A stretch of 64,000 nucleotides of DNA from Terrisporobacter mayombei (GCF_020748465.1 NZ_JAHZMP010000003.1:62001-126000); one strand, 5' to 3'. Shown: positions 1 through 8,524, counted from the first letter of the stretch. Notes: generated by a model not told the origin, from the sequence alone. Numbers and translations are program-made.

Positions 1-966
1 TTGTGGATTGTCTCTTAATATTTCTAAATTTCTTTTTCCTAAATACATGGCAAGTGGATTTCCTGATAAAGTTCCCGCTTGATAAACAGGCCCTACTGGT
101 GATACAACTTCCATTATTTCCTTTTTGCCAACATAAGCTCCTACAGGCATTCCTGCTCCTATGATTTTACCAAGACAAACCATGTCAGGCTTTACTCCAA
201 AATATTCTAACGAACTGTTATAAGATAATCTAAATCCAGTTATAACTTCATCAAAAATTAAAACAGTTTTATATTCATCACATATTTTTCTTAAAAATTC
301 TATAAATTCTTGCTTCCCTGGTACAATACCCATATTTCCACCAATAGTTTCTACTATTATGGCTGCTATATCTTCTCCATCTTCTTCAAATACTCTTTTT
401 ATATCTTCTATATCATTGTATTTACATACTAAAGTATTCTTAACTATATCTGTGGGAACTCCAGGGCTTGTTTGAACTCCAAAAGTTATTGTTCCTGATC
501 CTGATTTTACTAGTAAACCATCCGAATGACCATGATAACACCCTTCAAATTTTACTATTTTATTTCTTTTAGTAAATCCTCTAGCAACTCTTAATGCACT
601 CATAGTTGCTTCTGTTCCTGAGTTAACCATACGAACTTGATCTATTGCTGGATAAGCATCGACTATTAATTTTGCCATTTCAACTTCAATCTCAGTTGCT
701 AAACCAAAACTTGTTCCACTGGCAATCATTTCTCCTATGCCTTTAGATATCTCTTCGTTACTATGACCTAACATTAATGGTCCCCAAGAACAAATATAAT
801 CTATGTATTCATTATCATCCACATCTGTAATTCTACTTCCATGTGCTTTCTTTGCAAATATTGGACTTATCCCAACAGAATTAAACGACCTTACAGGGCT
901 ATTTACTCCTCCTGGTATGTATTTTACAGCTTCTTTATATAACGCTTCAGATTTAGTGTGTTTCAT
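1..966 (-). CDS. hemL: Glutamate-1-semialdehyde 2,1-aminomutase (partial, C-terminus beyond window)
   Basis: PLP enzyme that turns glutamate-1-semialdehyde into 5-aminolevulinate, the tetrapyrrole precursor. I translated 322 codons from the ATG at 966: it begins MKHTKSEALYKEAVKYIPGG and runs without a stop to base 1. Family motifs seen are GGVNSPVRSF, NSGTEATMSALRVARG, CYHGHSDGLL, FDEVITGFR and the PLP-lysine segment LGKIIGAGMPVGAYVG. The family is about 425-430 residues, so about 105 C-terminal residues lie outside the window. The RBS AGGAGGAG (971-978) overlaps the hemA stop codon, so translation is probably coupled to hemA. Given the nearby cobalt importer, the aminolevulinate may mainly serve cobalamin synthesis; this is inferred. 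Confidence 0.95.
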   Translation of the reverse strand, partial: MKHTKSEALYKEAVKYIPGGVNSPVRSFNSVGISPIFAKKAHGSRITDVDDNEYIDYICSWGPLMLGHSNEEISKGIGEMIASGTSFGLATEIEVEMAKLIVDAYPAIDQVRMVNSGTEATMSALRVARGFTKRNKIVKFEGCYHGHSDGLLVKSGSGTITFGVQTSPGVPTDIVKNTLVCKYNDIEDIKRVFEEDGEDIAAIIVETIGGNMGIVPGKQEFIEFLRKICDEYKTVLIFDEVITGFRLSYNSSLEYFGVKPDMVCLGKIIGAGMPVGAYVGKKEIMEVVSPVGPVYQAGTLSGNPLAMYLGKRNLEILRDNPQ

Positions 967-976
967 ATGTCTCCTC

Positions 977-2218
977 CTAAGTAGCAAATAATTCTTCTAT
1001 CGTCTTTATATATTCTTCTCTTTTACCTTTGTTTTTTGCTTGTTTTAAATTAATAATTGGTTCTCTAATTAGTCTTTTTAATGCTGAAGTTAACATTTTA
1101 TCAATTATTTTTTGCTCTCTTTGATTTAACTCAATTTTCCTAAAAATATAGTCTAAAGTATCCTCTTTTATTTCAAAACATTTGTTATTAAGAGATTGAA
1201 TAGTTGGATCTATATTGGAAACATCCACCCAAAGAATAAACTCTTTTATTTTTTCATTGATTATTTCATAAGCTTTTTTTGATAAACTAATTCTCATATC
1301 ATCATTTTTATGCTGTATCTCTTTTAAATCATCAATACAATAAACTTTGGCATGTTTTAATTCATCAATTTTAAAATCAATATCTCTAGGTAATGCTAAA
1401 TCCATAAAATAAATATGATTATTTATAGTAGGCATATCTTCACCTTTAATAACTAAGTGTGGTGCTGATGTGGCACTTATCACTATATCTATTTTATTAT
1501 CTCTTAAAACATTGTATCTATCTTTGTATTGCACATACTCTATGTTATTATATTTATTTTGTATTTCTTTAAATTTATCTACACTTCTATTGGCAATATA
1601 GATGGTACCCACCTTTTCTTCTTCTAAGTGATTTATTGTTAACAGGTTAATTTTACCTAAACCTATTATTAATATATTCTTATCCTTTAAACTCCCTATT
1701 TTTTCTTTTAAAAGCTTTATACCTATATAACTTATGGATAAAGGTTGTTGTGAAATTTTAGTTATTGTTTTAACTTCTTTTGCTGTTGTAATGGCTTCTC
1801 TAAATAGTTTATTTAAAAGTTTTTTCGTAGCTCCCAATTTCATGGCAAACTCATGTGAATCCTTTACTTGGCCTAAAATTTGGTCCTCTCCAAGAACTAC
1901 AGAGTCTAACCCCGAGGTTACAATAAACAAGTGGTTTATTGCCTCTTCACTTTTTTTGCTAAATAAATAATCTTTTATATTATCCAATTCAAAAAATTCT
2001 TCATAAAAATTTTTAACTATTTCAACACCCTTTCCGAAATTTTCACAGCTAATATAAATTTCACTTCTATTGCAAGTAGAAAGTATCACTATCTCGTCAA
2101 TACCCTTATCTAAAAGTATATTAATTGCTTCTATTTTATTCGCATCAGTAAAGGATACTTTTTCCCTAATACTAATAGGCGATAAATTATGATTTATACC
2201 TACGACTGCAATATTCAT
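977..2218 (-). CDS. hemA: Glutamyl-tRNA reductase
   Basis: NADPH-dependent reduction of glutamyl-tRNA(Glu) to glutamate-1-semialdehyde, the first C5-pathway step. The 413 residues have the N-terminal catalytic domain with the nucleophile cysteine in STCNRSEIY (about residue 49) and the GEDQILGQVK motif. A Rossmann segment with an atypical loop (IIGLGKINLL, about 190-200) follows, then the C-terminal dimerization helices. Length fits the family (about 410-430). It lies 10 bases upstream of hemL and ends in the hemL ribosome binding site. An intrinsic terminator separates it from cbiO, so it probably has its own promoter in the 2219-2273 gap; a weak candidate is TTAGAA, 15 bases, TATAAA. Confidence 0.95.
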   Translation of the reverse strand: MNIAVVGINHNLSPISIREKVSFTDANKIEAINILLDKGIDEIVILSTCNRSEIYISCENFGKGVEIVKNFYEEFFELDNIKDYLFSKKSEEAINHLFIVTSGLDSVVLGEDQILGQVKDSHEFAMKLGATKKLLNKLFREAITTAKEVKTITKISQQPLSISYIGIKLLKEKIGSLKDKNILIIGLGKINLLTINHLEEEKVGTIYIANRSVDKFKEIQNKYNNIEYVQYKDRYNVLRDNKIDIVISATSAPHLVIKGEDMPTINNHIYFMDLALPRDIDFKIDELKHAKVYCIDDLKEIQHKNDDMRISLSKKAYEIINEKIKEFILWVDVSNIDPTIQSLNNKCFEIKEDTLDYIFRKIELNQREQKIIDKMLTSALKRLIREPIINLKQAKNKGKREEYIKTIEELFAT

Positions 2219-2273
2219 TTTCTACCTCCATATTTGTTTCTTTATATATTAGAGAGTTAAATTCTAACACGAA

Positions 2274-2311
2274 AAATAAAAAAATCCATATTTATAGCAA
2301 AATATGGATTT
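2274..2311 (-). terminator. Intrinsic terminator after cbiO
   Basis: Perfect 12-bp stem (2282-2293 pairing with 2300-2311, 6-base loop) followed on the minus strand by a T-rich run. It lies 24 bases past the cbiO stop and separates the riboswitch-controlled cbi operon from hemA-hemL. Confidence 0.8.
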
Positions 2312-2335
2312 AATCTATTTTTCATATCGTATTTT

Positions 2336-3166
2336 TTATTCAGCTATTTTATTTAAATGACTTCCCATATTTTCACTCCAATAATTATATAAATCTTCCT
2401 CTTTTCTAAACAAAGGTAAATTCATATTCTTATTAAGTTTTACAAGCCATGGAAGTTCTAAACCTGCTTCTTCTATTTTTTCTTCATTAATAAATACTTT
2501 TTCTACATTACCTTCATTAATTATTCTTCCTTGATTTAACACATATACATAATCACATATATCATAAATCAAATTCATATCATGACTAGTAATTACTATT
2601 TTCTTTCCTTTTTTGTACATTGATTTAATTATATCTACAATTGCTCTTGTGCTTTCTGGATCTAAACCTGCTGTAGGCTCATCTAATAAAACAAGGTCAT
2701 TTTCCATAGCTATTACTGATGCAATTGCCACTCTTTTTTTCTGACCAAAGCTTAAACTATGTACTGGTCTATCTATAAATTCTTCACCATTAACGGCCTC
2801 TAGAGCTTTACTAATTCTTGCTTTTATAGTTTTTTCATCTGTACCTATATTTCTAAGAGCAAAGGCCAAGTCATCATATACCATGGAATAAAAAATTTGT
2901 TTCTCTGGATCTTGAAAAACTATACCTACTTCTTTTCTTAAATTATATAAACTTTTCTTATCATATTTAAGCTGGCTGTTTTTATATAATATCTCTCCTT
3001 GTGTAGCTTTCAAAATCCCCATTAGATTATTAAATAATGTGGACTTTCCAGACCCATTTGAACCTATTATGCCAATAATATCACCATTATTAAAATCCAT
3101 AGTTATATTATCTAAGGCTTTTCTTTTTTTGTCATATTGGTATGTTAAATTATTTATTTTAAACAT
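2336..3166 (-). CDS. cbiO: Energy-coupling factor ABC transporter ATPase of the cobalt importer
   Basis: ATP-binding subunit of the CbiMNQO cobalt uptake system. In 276 residues it shows Walker A GSNGSGKST (about 36-44), Q-loop VGIVFQDPEKQ, a signature in the form LSFGQKKR, Walker B LVLLDEPTAGLD and the switch histidine in TSHD. The C-terminal extension is usual for cobalt/nickel ECF ATPases. It is the last gene of cbiM-cbiN-cbiQ-cbiO, 2 bases after cbiQ. Placement downstream of a cobalamin riboswitch supports cobalt rather than nickel as substrate. Confidence 0.93.
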   Translation of the reverse strand: MFKINNLTYQYDKKRKALDNITMDFNNGDIIGIIGSNGSGKSTLFNNLMGILKATQGEILYKNSQLKYDKKSLYNLRKEVGIVFQDPEKQIFYSMVYDDLAFALRNIGTDEKTIKARISKALEAVNGEEFIDRPVHSLSFGQKKRVAIASVIAMENDLVLLDEPTAGLDPESTRAIVDIIKSMYKKGKKIVITSHDMNLIYDICDYVYVLNQGRIINEGNVEKVFINEEKIEEAGLELPWLVKLNKNMNLPLFRKEEDLYNYWSENMGSHLNKIAE

Positions 3167-3168
3167 TA

Positions 3169-3858
3169 TTAATCTTCCTCTACAATATAAAATGTGCCAT
3201 CATAAAGCTTCATATCTAAAGCTATACTCATCTCATCATATCTTATCATCATCCTTTTAAATAACATATTTACTAATAATCCAAAGGAGTTATATCCATT
3301 TTTTAAATTTATATATCCAAATCTGAGTTCTTGGGATTTTCTTATATCTGCAACTTCCTCCATAAATATAAAGATAAATCTATACATTAACATGGAAATT
3401 TCTAAAACTATATCTGGTAAATGTAGTTTTTTGAATACAAATATTAATTGATTAAAAGGTGTTGTAAGCATTATAAAATAAATACAAGTTAAACATGATA
3501 ACGCTCTAAAAAATAAGCGTGTTGATGATACTATTGATTCATTTGAAACACCTATGTATAAACTTCCTATATTTATACTGTATAATAATGATTCTTTATC
3601 TTTAGAGAAATTTAAAAGTATCATAATTATACTGACAATTAAAAATACCAATGGAATTTTAATAAAATGAATATAATCTTTAAATTCAATTTTTGCAATT
3701 CCAACTATAACAAAGCTCATTATACCTATAATCAATAAGGATATATAATTGTAAGGATTAATTAAAGATAATATTAGTAATAGCATACCTATAGCAAATT
3801 TCACATTTGGATTTACTTTATACAACTTATTTTTATAAGCATAATCATCTATTATCAT
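3169..3858 (-). CDS. cbiQ: Cobalt ECF transporter T component
   Basis: Membrane T component (229 residues) coupling the ATPase CbiO to the substrate-binding CbiM. Four to five hydrophobic segments are visible (about 25-60, 68-88, 110-135). The coupling helices with arginine-rich short motifs follow, in SQELRFGYIN and FKRMMIRYDEM. It overlaps the cbiN end by 14 bases, which suggests translational coupling. It lacks features of the nickel or vitamin-specific T proteins that I could recognise, so the assignment rests on family and neighbours. Confidence 0.9.
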   Translation of the reverse strand: MIIDDYAYKNKLYKVNPNVKFAIGMLLLILSLINPYNYISLLIIGIMSFVIVGIAKIEFKDYIHFIKIPLVFLIVSIIMILLNFSKDKESLLYSINIGSLYIGVSNESIVSSTRLFFRALSCLTCIYFIMLTTPFNQLIFVFKKLHLPDIVLEISMLMYRFIFIFMEEVADIRKSQELRFGYINLKNGYNSFGLLVNMLFKRMMIRYDEMSIALDMKLYDGTFYIVEED

Positions 3859-4174
3859 TTAATCTTTCATCTCTCATTTTTTTCTTAGTTCTAGTAGTTC
3901 CAATATAATATCCTATTATTCCTGCTCCAAGAGCTGCTTGCGATGCAAATAGTAAACTTTCAATTTCGCCACTTGCAGGTTCTATTAAACTACTAAACCA
4001 TGGCTCATACTCTGGATTTATTTCAGTTATTACACCTTCAGCCTCTCCATCTGCTCCTCCGAATTCTGCACCTTTTTGAGTTATTAATGGAACAATAATT
4101 ATAGCTAAAACTAATAGAAATAAAATCACAGTTAACTTCATATTACTAGATTTTTTTGATGCTGAACTTTGCAT
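3845..4174 (-). CDS. cbiN: Cobalt transport protein CbiN
   Basis: Small accessory membrane subunit needed by CbiM for metal entry. The 109 residues have two hydrophobic helices (about 14-32 and 78-98) flanking an extracytoplasmic loop with GGADGEAEGVITEINPEYEPW, in line with CbiN, which is usually about 90-105 residues. The start ATG shares bases with the stop of cbiM (4174) and the end overlaps cbiQ, so all three are tightly coupled. Confidence 0.9.
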   Translation of the reverse strand: MQSSASKKSSNMKLTVILFLLVLAIIIVPLITQKGAEFGGADGEAEGVITEINPEYEPWFSSLIEPASGEIESLLFASQAALGAGIIGYYIGTTRTKKKMRDERLNDNR

Positions 4175-4890
4175 TATGCTAACACCTCTCTCTCTTCATT
4201 TTCACTTATAAAGTTATAAATTATAACTGTAAGTAATCCTTCTGCTATTGCTATAGGTACTTGAGTAACAAAGAATACTCCTAGGAATTTTACCGCTGAA
4301 GCCATAAATCCACCTGCTGGGTCTGGGAAAGCAAGACCTAATTGGAATGATGTCACTGTATATGTTAATAAATCTCCTAAAGCTGCTGCTAAGAATACTG
4401 CAACTTTTTTATCCATTTTATCTTTACATAGTTTCCATATTCCAAAGGAAACTAATGGTCCTACAATTGCCATCGAAAAAGCATTTGCTCCTAAAGTTGT
4501 GATTCCTCCGTGAGCTAATAATAAAGCTTGGAATAATAATACTATTGTACCTAAAACAACTGTCGCACTAGGTCCAAATAATATTGCTGCAAGTCCTACA
4601 CCTGTTGGATGTGAACAACTTCCTGTAACTGATGGAATTTTTAATGCTGATAATACAAAGACGAAGGCTCCGCAAAGTGCTAATAATAATTTCTTTTTAG
4701 GTTGCTCCTTAACTATTTTAGTAATATTTTTAAGTCCTACTACGAAGAATGGAATAAATATTACCCACCAAATTATGGCCCATTTTACTGGTAAGAATCC
4801 TTCCATGATGTGCATTGCGTTTGAGACTACCGGTGTGATCATTAGCATAAATGCTGCTATTAATGACCATTTCACATTACTTTTTTTCAT
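4174..4890 (-). CDS. cbiM: Cobalt ECF transporter S component CbiM
   Basis: Substrate-binding membrane protein of the cobalt importer. It starts with a signal-like helix ending ...VVSNA before MHIMEGFLP. In CbiM/NikM proteins cleavage exposes Met-His, and the amino terminus plus the second-position histidine bind the metal. Later motifs [17 protein letters not shown] and [19 protein letters not shown] are characteristic. Length is 238 residues with about seven membrane segments. It is the first gene after the cobalamin riboswitch and its terminator. Confidence 0.95.
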   Translation of the reverse strand: MKKSNVKWSLIAAFMLMITPVVSNAMHIMEGFLPVKWAIIWWVIFIPFFVVGLKNITKIVKEQPKKKLLLALCGAFVFVLSALKIPSVTGSCSHPTGVGLAAILFGPSATVVLGTIVLLFQALLLAHGGITTLGANAFSMAIVGPLVSFGIWKLCKDKMDKKVAVFLAAALGDLLTYTVTSFQLGLAFPDPAGGFMASAVKFLGVFFVTQVPIAIAEGLLTVIIYNFISENEEREVLA

Positions 4891-5002
4891 ACTACATACA
4901 TCTCCCTTTTAATTATTTTTAGGGTGTATATCTTATTATTTTGTTTCATTTAACTAAGTCTTCTTGTTGTAAATAAATATTATGTTTCCTTATTAGTTGA
5001 TA

Positions 5003-5031
5003 ATTAAAAAACCTAACCAAAAGGTTAGGTT
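5003..5031 (-). terminator. Riboswitch expression-platform terminator before cbiM
   Basis: Hairpin with arms AACCTAACC and GGTTAGGTT (5010-5031) followed on the minus strand by TTTTTAATT. It lies between the cobalamin aptamer and cbiM. It can therefore act as the OFF structure: high cobalamin should favour it and stop transcription before cbiMNQO. The mechanism is inferred from position. Confidence 0.8.
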
Positions 5032-5110
5032 CGTATCTTTTAATTTCCAACATAAAATGTTTTCTAATAAGATACTTCCTTCACCCCGAAGAAATTTCTT
5101 TTGATATTTT

Positions 5111-5262
5111 AGGCAGGTATCCTGACTTAGTTTCATTCTACTCCTCACCTTCCCATAGTTTGAACTACAGTGGTTTACCGAGTTTCGTCCACATTACAGT
5201 AACGGGGGTTGTAGAGGTTTTCCACCTCTTTCCCTATTAATCGTTAAAGAACCTAAAATATT
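5111..5262 (-). promoter_or_regulatory. Cobalamin (AdoCbl-type) riboswitch
   Basis: On the minus strand the conserved parts of the cobalamin aptamer occur in order. They are an AATAGGGAA 5' box (about 5230-5239), the GGTGGAAAACCTC segment, CCCCCGTTACTGTAA, the AAACCACTG...TATGGGAAGG segment and the B12 box GTCAGGATACCTGCC (about 5112-5126). It sits 220 bases ahead of cbiM with a terminator between, as in other cobalt-import operons controlled by cobalamin. Confidence 0.93.
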
Positions 5263-5423
5263 TTTTATTATTCTTACAATTTAATTCTATACCAAATTAT
5301 GCATATAATCCATATAAAAAATTTCTTTTCATAAAAATTTGTTAAAAATTTATCTTTAAGATTCTTTTAAGGTTAAATTATTATACTCATACTATAAAAT
5401 ACATTGCTAAATATGTGAGAAAT

Positions 5424-5640
5424 ATGATAATAAAATCATTCAAACGATATGAGAAAAAATTTTTAATAACAGAAAACCAATATAATGAGTTACTTCCAAA
5501 ACTTTTTGATTATATGAACCATGATAAATTTTGCCAAAACAACAATACTTATAGTATATATAACATCTATTATGATACGAAAAATAGTGATGTCATAAGG
5601 CATTCCATATCAAATCCATTAGTACATAAAAAAAGAAGAA
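5424..5640 (+). pseudogene. Remnant of a VTC-domain polyphosphate polymerase gene (N-terminal about 70 codons)
   Basis: The frame starting at ATG 5424 reads MIIKSFKRYEKKFLITENQY and then YNIYYDTKNSDVIRHSISNP. This matches the start of bacterial VTC-domain proteins (RYE-K motif, then an IYYDT strand). Such proteins are usually about 230-250 residues. Here homology stops after about 68 codons, where the frame runs into the terminator of the facing DUF4097 gene; the rest of the open frame to 5747 is antisense to that gene. No good ribosome binding site is seen. I read it as a gene truncated by deletion. Confidence 0.65.
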
Positions 5641-5661
5641 ACTTAGTCCTTCTTTTTTTAG
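5627..5661. terminator. Bidirectional hairpin terminator
   Basis: A-rich left arm AAAAAAGAAG and T-rich right arm CTTCTTTTTT with a short loop. It lies right at the stop codon of the DUF4097 gene (minus) and after the VTC remnant (plus), so it can terminate either strand. Confidence 0.65.
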
Positions 5662-6608
5662 TCATTTATGCTTATATCTCCTGTCTTTACATTTGCTATA
5701 ATCTTATTCACTGGATCATTTCCATATTGTCCAGTAAAAGAATCTGATGATTGTGATACATTATTAAACTTTAACCCTGTATCTAAATCTCCAAAGTTCT
5801 TATTACCTTCAAAAATAAAACTTAAATTTTTATTTGTATATAACTCTACGTCTCCAACTTTTGATTTAATGCTAAAGTCTCCATTTAAATTTTCTATATC
5901 ACAAGTTATATCTCCAACTTGAGATTCTATGCTACCTTTTCCACTAAATTTGTCTATATCAATATCTCCAGTTTTTCCTTTAATAGTTACTTCTTTTCCA
6001 TATAGATAATTAAAATTCACATCTCCAACTTTGTTGTTTATATCAATTTTATTAGAATTTATTCTTTGATTTCCATCAATATCTCCAGTTACAACATCAA
6101 TAGATAGATTATTTAAATTTAAATTTGAATCAAAAGTTATATCTCCTACTCTGTTGTTAATCGTTATATTTTCCTTATAAGATTTCGGAACCTTTATTTC
6201 CACCTGTAAAGAATATCCATTAAATATGCCAAATATATTTCTACTTGATTTATTATTAAAATCCTCAATTTTTAATGTATCTGAGTTAATGTCCGCATTT
6301 ATATACTTATTATTTTTTAAAGTTTTATTACATTTCACAATTACTTTTATATTATCTTCATTATTTTCAGTAATAATTAAATCACTGGCGTTAAAATCAG
6401 TTTTTATATACTTAATATGATTTATATCATCAAATTTTAATTCTTTTACTACTTTCATATTTGAAATTGTAAAACTTCTATTAGAAATATTACCTGAAAA
6501 TATATTTCCACCCCATCCTTTTATGCCTACTGCTAATACTAATGCTAATAAAATTGCAACAATAGACCATAGGATCATTCTAAGTTTGACCCAATTCTTA
6601 TCATTCAT
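5658..6608 (-). CDS. DUF4097 beta-strand repeat protein with N-terminal membrane anchor
   Basis: A 316-residue protein with one N-terminal membrane helix (about 9-30). The rest is a repetitive series of short strands, many of the form VGDI, TGDI or GDV (KVGDVNFNY, KTGDIDIDKF, QVGDITCDIE), typical of the DUF4097 beta-solenoid. Members often sit in PadR-controlled operons and are linked to envelope-stress responses. Here it follows the DUF1700-like protein with adjoining stop and start codons (6608) and shares the PadR operon. Precise function is unknown. Confidence 0.82.
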   Translation of the reverse strand: MNDKNWVKLRMILWSIVAILLALVLAVGIKGWGGNIFSGNISNRSFTISNMKVVKELKFDDINHIKYIKTDFNASDLIITENNEDNIKVIVKCNKTLKNNKYINADINSDTLKIEDFNNKSSRNIFGIFNGYSLQVEIKVPKSYKENITINNRVGDITFDSNLNLNNLSIDVVTGDIDGNQRINSNKIDINNKVGDVNFNYLYGKEVTIKGKTGDIDIDKFSGKGSIESQVGDITCDIENLNGDFSIKSKVGDVELYTNKNLSFIFEGNKNFGDLDTGLKFNNVSQSSDSFTGQYGNDPVNKIIANVKTGDISIND

Positions 6609-7264
6609 TAATCTATCTCCTTATATTCAAAATAGGCTCTTATTACTTTCTCTATGGCTGCACCTATTATAAACATTATCCATGTTATATGCCATGCACC
6701 TGTTGTAAAGCTTATTAGCAAATATATTGCTGTAATTATTGCCCACATTGCACTTTCAATAGATTTTCTCACTCTTCTACTTTTACTAGTAGTACTTTTC
6801 CATTCTTTAAAATCCTCTACTAAGGTGTCATCCTGTTTCATATATTGTGGCTTTGTCATATTATTATAAATTAAAAGACCTGTAGCCCCCGCTATTAATA
6901 AGAACATTATAACTACTCCTAAAGTTTCAAATCCAAATCCTTCAAAAACTATTACACTTACAGGGCATAATATATACATCATTACTGATATTGCGGTAAT
7001 TTTTGCACTTTTCTTCTTATCCCAACTTTCCTTCGTAATTTCTAAAGGATCTTTTTCAAATAAATTATCAATATTTCCTATACTTGATATAACCTTATTA
7101 TAAGCCATTTCATCGTCCATATTACTTTGTAATAAATCATAATATTTATCTAATAAATTTGCTAATAATTCTTCTTTAAACTCTTCTGTTCTTCTATTTT
7201 GGGGTGCATTTTCAAATAATTCTTGTACATAATCCTTTATTTTTACTTCAAAGTTTCCTATCAT
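6608..7264 (-). CDS. DUF1700-like / permease-prefix-domain membrane protein
   Basis: The 218 residues begin with a soluble helical segment resembling permease prefix domain 1 (FKEELLANLLDKYYDLLQ, then SSIGNIDNLF, about 25-70). Hydrophobic helices at about 95-135 and 165-205 follow. Such proteins regularly lie between a PadR regulator and a DUF4097 protein, as here: 15 bases after padR and overlapping the next gene by one base. Probably an envelope component of the same stress-responsive unit; biochemical role unknown. Confidence 0.75.
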   Translation of the reverse strand: MIGNFEVKIKDYVQELFENAPQNRRTEEFKEELLANLLDKYYDLLQSNMDDEMAYNKVISSIGNIDNLFEKDPLEITKESWDKKKSAKITAISVMMYILCPVSVIVFEGFGFETLGVVIMFLLIAGATGLLIYNNMTKPQYMKQDDTLVEDFKEWKSTTSKSRRVRKSIESAMWAIITAIYLLISFTTGAWHITWIMFIIGAAIEKVIRAYFEYKEID

Positions 7265-7279
7265 GATATACCTTCCTCC

Positions 7280-7600
7280 TTAAATTAAACTATCAATTAT
7301 ATTTTTAGCTTCTTCCCAATCCAACTTATTTTGATCATAAATTTGTCTTCCCATTTCAGTGATTGAATAATATCTTCTTCTAGCTCCACTTCCTTCATTT
7401 CCCCAATATGATGTAATTAACTCAGCTTTTTCCAACCTTCTAAATGCTGAGTATAATGTAGCTTCTTTTAATTCATAAAGATTATTTGTCTTTTCTTTTA
7501 TTACTTTATTAATGGCGTATCCATAACTATCGCCTTTCATAAGTTCATTTAATATTATGGTGTCTGTATGTCCCCTTAGTAAATCTGATGTAATTGACAA
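7280..7600 (-). CDS. PadR family transcriptional regulator
   Basis: Winged-helix repressor of 106 residues. I choose the TTG at 7600 because it gives the usual PadR beginning, (M)SITSDLLRGHTDTIILNELM. An RBS (AAGGAG) lies 9 bases upstream; an ATG further upstream lacks an RBS. Family motifs are GDSYGYAINKVI, LYSAFRRLEKAELI and GARRRYYSITEMGR. It is the first gene of an operon with the two membrane proteins that follow and very likely represses it. The inducer is unknown; related systems respond to envelope-active compounds. Confidence 0.88.
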   Translation of the reverse strand: MSITSDLLRGHTDTIILNELMKGDSYGYAINKVIKEKTNNLYELKEATLYSAFRRLEKAELITSYWGNEGSGARRRYYSITEMGRQIYDQNKLDWEEAKNIIDSLI

Positions 7601-7633
7601 GAATAGCATCTCCTTTTTCCTCATTTTACTATT

Positions 7634-7670
7634 ATAGTAACTTTATATACTTCGCCTGTCAATGTATATA
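7634..7670 (-). promoter_or_regulatory. Promoter of the padR operon with probable operator
   Basis: On the minus strand TTGACA (7657-7662), a 17-base spacer, then TACTAT (7634-7639), about 30 bases before the padR start. An inverted repeat TATATAC/GTATATA (7644-7650 and 7664-7670) straddles the -35 element, a fitting PadR binding site for autoregulation. ATAGTAACT at 7634-7642 recurs at 7717 and, inverted, at 7746. Confidence 0.65.
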
Positions 7671-7710
7671 TGAAAATATAATATGTTTTTTCTTAGAATA
7701 TGTTAATAAT

Positions 7711-7755
7711 AAAAAAATAGTAACTACATTAAATATATATAATATAGTTACTATT
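7711..7755 (-). other. 11-bp inverted repeat with T-run; possible terminator or regulator site
   Basis: AATAGTAACTA (7716-7726) and TAGTTACTATT (7745-7755) are perfect complements around an 18-base loop. A run of seven T follows on the minus strand. It could be a second terminator in the 365-base gap between the superoxide reductase gene and padR, or a far operator, as it carries two more copies of ATAGTAACT. Nothing else is recognisable in 7756-7913. Confidence 0.45.
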
Positions 7756-7913
7756 AACATCTGTTTATATTACTCTTGTACTTTTATGTCGTGCTCAAGC
7801 GCAAAATTCCTTATACGCCCATTTTTCTTATTTTTTTATGATTAATTAATTAAATGTAAATCCTTATAGAAACAATAAATACACAGTAAGCCTACAACAT
7901 ACTTTCATACAAG

Positions 7914-7943
7914 CAAAAAAGAACTCTAATTGCTAGAGTTCTT
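7914..7943 (-). terminator. Intrinsic terminator of the superoxide reductase gene
   Basis: Stem AGAACTCTA/TAGAGTTCT (7920-7928 with 7934-7942) followed by TTTTTT on the minus strand, 46 bases past the stop codon. Confidence 0.85.
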
Positions 7944-7989
7944 CATATACAATTATCTTATATTTTAGATAACTCACTTAGGTTTTTAT

Positions 7990-8376
7990 CTATAATTCTA
8001 CTTTCCATAATCCATGAAGATTACAATAAGCATATGCTTCTAATACTTTATCATCTTCAGTTAAAGCAAATTCTATAATTGGATCACTATCTATTTCTAA
8101 ATGTTTACGTTGCATACCTTGTGTAGTTAGCAGATATATCCAACTTATATGATGCTCTTGTATCATAGGATGTAATGTGCTTCCAACTTGTACTTTTACT
8201 TTGTCTTCATTTATATTTAATACTGGTATATGTTTTTCTACTGAGGCTTCTGTTGTATTTGCCTCTAGCTCATTCATTGTTTTACCACAACATACTACTT
8301 TAGGTCCTTTATGGTCTATCATTTCTATTAAATTTCCACAAACACTGCATATAAAAAATTTTTTTGAATTGTTCAT
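7990..8376 (-). CDS. dfx: Desulfoferrodoxin (2Fe superoxide reductase)
   Basis: Cytoplasmic enzyme reducing superoxide to peroxide without releasing oxygen, a standard anaerobe defence. The 128 residues have the desulforedoxin-like centre I cysteines (CSVCG near 10, VVCCG near 29). The centre II ligands follow: EKHIPV, HPMIQEHHI and CNLHGLW. Both centres appear complete. It is a single-gene unit with its own TTGACA promoter carrying a PerR-like box and its own terminator. Confidence 0.95.
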   Translation of the reverse strand: MNNSKKFFICSVCGNLIEMIDHKGPKVVCCGKTMNELEANTTEASVEKHIPVLNINEDKVKVQVGSTLHPMIQEHHISWIYLLTTQGMQRKHLEIDSDPIIEFALTEDDKVLEAYAYCNLHGLWKVEL

Positions 8377-8495
8377 TCTATAACCCCCTCCATATTAAAT
8401 CCTCAACTATTAATAATTGTGATTATTTTATACCCTCCAGGTTGTAGCCCCTTAGGTAATAATACAAGTATAATTCATCATATACTCTTAATTTT

Positions 8496-8524
8496 ATCTT
8501 ATATATAATTATAACTACTGTCAA
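8496..8524 (-). promoter_or_regulatory. Promoter of dfx with PerR/Fur-like box
   Basis: Minus-strand TTGACA (8519-8524), a 17-base spacer and TAAGAT (8496-8501). The spacer holds the near-palindrome TTATAATTATATATAA (8499-8514), close to the PerR consensus TTATAATNATTATAA. Peroxide-dependent derepression would suit this gene; that is inference. The transcript leader would be about 110 bases; the remaining 8525-8705 shows nothing recognisable. Confidence 0.55.

Noticed and set aside
5415-5747. Intact 110-residue protein from the GTG at 5415
   Set aside because: Only the first about 70 codons resemble a protein family; the rest is antisense to the DUF4097 gene and its terminator, so it is treated as a remnant.
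7594-7845. 83-codon plus-strand frame across the padR promoter region
   Set aside because: No RBS, covers promoter and hairpin elements of the minus-strand operon, and has no recognisable content.
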